A stretch of DNA of 37,587 bases from positions 32,001 to 69,587 of the forward strand of contig NZ_JAVBXR010000004.1 in assembly GCF_030824455.1 (NCBI RefSeq), written 5' to 3'. Below the pieces are notes generated by a model. That model saw only the letters and a list, made by a program, of their open reading frames with translations, had not been told where the DNA came from and did not search any database. A program made the translations under genes and the position numbers. The DNA comes from Desulfobulbus sp. (GTDB lineage Bacteria; Desulfobacterota; Desulfobulbia; Desulfobulbales; Desulfobulbaceae). Shown piece by piece: positions 36,193-37,587 of this stretch. How positions within the stretch are numbered: the stretch's first letter is position 1; every line of letters begins with the position of its first letter.

Positions 36193-36600
36193 TGAATGGA
36201 CCTGCGGAAATTATTGCCGTCACCAACCGGAAAGGCGGCACCGGCAAAACAACAACTTCAGTCAATCTCGCGCAGAATTTGCAGCAATGGGCCAGCGAGT
36301 ATTATTGTTCGATATGGATACGCTGGGACATTGCGCGGTAGGACTTGATATTGCCCCGGCAAAGGATATTCCGACTGTTCACAGCCTGTTTTTGTCGAGC
36401 TGATTTCGTTTGGTAGAGGCTGTTTTTTCGACTGCCTGGCCGAATCTGGATCCAATTCCCGCCAATACGCTGTTAGAGCACGATTCCTGCGGAGGAGAGC
36501 CGACGCGTCTTGCACGGGCTCTCCACGACCAAGACCTGAGAGAACAGTAGACCTTATTGTCATAGACTCAACCGTAAGCTCTTGCGAGGAATGGTCTGAT
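36192..36600 (+). pseudogene. Decayed ParA/MinD-type ATPase gene linked to che cluster 2
   Basis: Starts at ATG 36192 overlapping the receptor stop (TAATG). It codes IIAVTNRKGGTGKTTTSVNLA (Walker A, KGGTGKTTT), then one base is lost near 36270 and the frame moves to AEFAAMGQRVLLFDMDTLGHCAVGLDI. An in-frame TGA follows at 36401-36403, beyond which the same frame still reads like a ParA (AWPNLDPIPANTLLEHDS, PTRLARALHDQDLREQ). Another base is missing near 36549, after which DLIVIDST is visible. The last third is absent. ParA-like proteins placed in che operons position soluble arrays in other bacteria (established for ParC/PpfA-type systems). Here that function looks lost. Confidence 0.85.
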
Positions 36601-36672
36601 TGGAGTAAAAACGTGCATTGTCCTCCTTGTTACCCAATTATCCTTAGACTCATAACTGCAAAGGGTTAATTT

Positions 36673-37533
36673 ATGGGAATACTTTTTCTGATAGCGGTGA
36701 TCGGGTACCTCTTCGTAGGGTCCTTACTGCTGTGGGTCGTTAAAACGTTGACCGGTTCGAAGAAGGCGGTATGTGTGGTGGCAATGTTGCTGCTGGTGGG
36801 GCCGTTCTGGCGCCCCTTATTCTGTTCCCTGCTCTTCAAGATAATTGCCCGTGAGCCCTTGCAGGAAATCCATCAGACGGTGGAGTCGCCGGAGTCGGTC
36901 TATTGGCAGGACGATGTCTGGCCCGGCTTTGACGCCTACGGTCGTAAATGGATGGTGGAGCAGTACCTGGACGGGGTACATCTTAAGACCCTGGCTCTGA
37001 ATGGCGAGGACGGCAAAATTTATCTTTATCGAGCTGAGGGGAATGACTTTGCTGTGCTTGAGATGTTGCGGTTACGAATGGAGCAATTCAACACAAATCC
37101 GGGCACTGAAGATTTTCCGCAACTGATAGCGGACTATAAGCGTCACAACAAAGCTGCTATCAAGCAATGCATAGAACGTGCGGAGGTTTACCCATCCCCC
37201 AATCAACTCCCCCCAATATGCTACCGGGTGCGTTTTATGCCATTGGATCACTGGTGGCGGGAGAAAGGCATTTACCATGCCGACCAAGTGACCATCACCG
37301 AGTCGGCGACCGGGAAGGTGATCGCCTATTCCCGGCGGTATTTGGCGTTTGCTTGGTGGTTGGCGCAATTTAGCGGGCAACAGCCGAAATATCTTCATGG
37401 CCCTGGAGACCAGCGCGCCTATGAGTTCGATGACAAGGTGTTGTTCAAATATGCAGAGGAGAAGTGGCGCCGGGAATTAGGACAAGCTGTTAAGTGGAAA
37501 CTCTGCTACCAACAAGGTCCAACATGGGGCTGA
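36673..37533 (+). CDS. Predicted membrane protein of unknown function
   Basis: A protein of 286 residues; ATG 36673 has AAGGG about nine bases upstream. Two hydrophobic segments at about 3-24 and 31-52 are followed by a soluble part rich in Trp, Tyr and charged residues (for example YWQDDVWPGFDAYGRKWM and DHWWREKGIY). No family is recognised. It lies alone after the decayed parA remnant and before a transposase start, and appears unrelated to the che operon. Could be cargo of a mobile element. Confidence 0.65.
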   Translation: MGILFLIAVIGYLFVGSLLLWVVKTLTGSKKAVCVVAMLLLVGPFWRPLFCSLLFKIIAREPLQEIHQTVESPESVYWQDDVWPGFDAYGRKWMVEQYLDGVHLKTLALNGEDGKIYLYRAEGNDFAVLEMLRLRMEQFNTNPGTEDFPQLIADYKRHNKAAIKQCIERAEVYPSPNQLPPICYRVRFMPLDHWWREKGIYHADQVTITESATGKVIAYSRRYLAFAWWLAQFSGQQPKYLHGPGDQRAYEFDDKVLFKYAEEKWRRELGQAVKWKLCYQQGPTWG

Positions 37534-37548
37534 ATCAAGGAGCAGAGA

Positions 37549-37587
37549 ATGGCAAAAGGAACGCGACGGAAACACGCAGCGAGTTTC
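37549..37587 (+). CDS. Start of a probable IS3-type transposase (OrfA), runs off the window
   Basis: ATG 37549 with AAGGAG eight bases upstream encodes MAKGTRRKHAASF, resembling the basic start (RRKHS.EFK) of IS3-family OrfA helix-turn-helix proteins. Only 13 codons are visible, so the call is tentative. It would mark an insertion sequence at the right border of the che region. Confidence 0.5.
   Translation, partial: MAKGTRRKHAASF

Overview
The window looks like accessory, probably plasmid-borne DNA from a motile, signal-rich proteobacterium. The best guess is a Desulfobacterota/'deltaproteobacterial' lineage: there are hybrid PAS kinases of the AHDFNN type, a poly-HAMP chemoreceptor, a CheB-CheR-PAS kinase fusion and sigma-54 control. 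This assignment is inference from protein style only. The left end carries the C-terminal half of a TrfA-family plasmid replication initiator followed by eight iterons at about 22-bp spacing and an AT-rich stretch, which is a plasmid replication-origin layout. A truncated ISL3-family transposase lies next to it. The right end runs into what looks like the first codons of an IS3-type transposase.

Che cluster 1 (minus strand, 12206 down to about 1187) reads cheW-like, STAS protein, cheY, cheA, membrane chemoreceptor, cheW, cheR, cheD, cheB and then an HD-GYP response regulator. It is a complete adaptation-competent array system. Its CheA carries a tandem MshEN-like motif in the linker, and a putative c-di-GMP phosphodiesterase sits at the end, hinting at coupling to c-di-GMP.

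The middle (12859-24375) holds a 2218-residue CheB-CheR-multiPAS-histidine kinase-REC fusion (+). Convergent to it is a two-gene two-component operon (-): a PAS-PAS hybrid histidine kinase followed by a REC-PAS-AAA+-Fis sigma-54 activator. A broken, C-terminal-only relative of that activator (about 24031-24375) sits just upstream of the second cluster.

Che cluster 2 (plus strand, 24628 to about 36600) reads cheW-like, a soluble chemoreceptor with two signalling tips exactly 300 residues apart, a triple-CheW protein, cheB, a HEAT-repeat protein, cheR, cheY, a cheA with a large unrecognised central region, a small STAS protein, cheY, a membrane receptor with almost no periplasmic part, and a decayed parA-like ATPase gene. 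It has no cheD.

The two clusters share one control design. Each begins with a close copy of the same short cheW-like gene. Each has a GGCACG-N4-TTGTA sigma-54-type promoter and, about 90-150 bp upstream of it, three near-palindromic 14-bp sites spaced 21-22 bp apart. The sigma-54 activator in the middle, whose DNA-binding domain is nearly duplicated by the broken copy beside cluster 2, is the obvious candidate to bind them. Cluster 1 also keeps an 11-codon vestige of the start of the soluble receptor gene at the same junction, so the promoter/cheW-like/receptor module was probably duplicated and the receptor then lost from cluster 1. The double-tip receptor and its unusual partners (triple CheW, HEAT protein, modified CheA, STAS) are the best candidates for an undescribed system.
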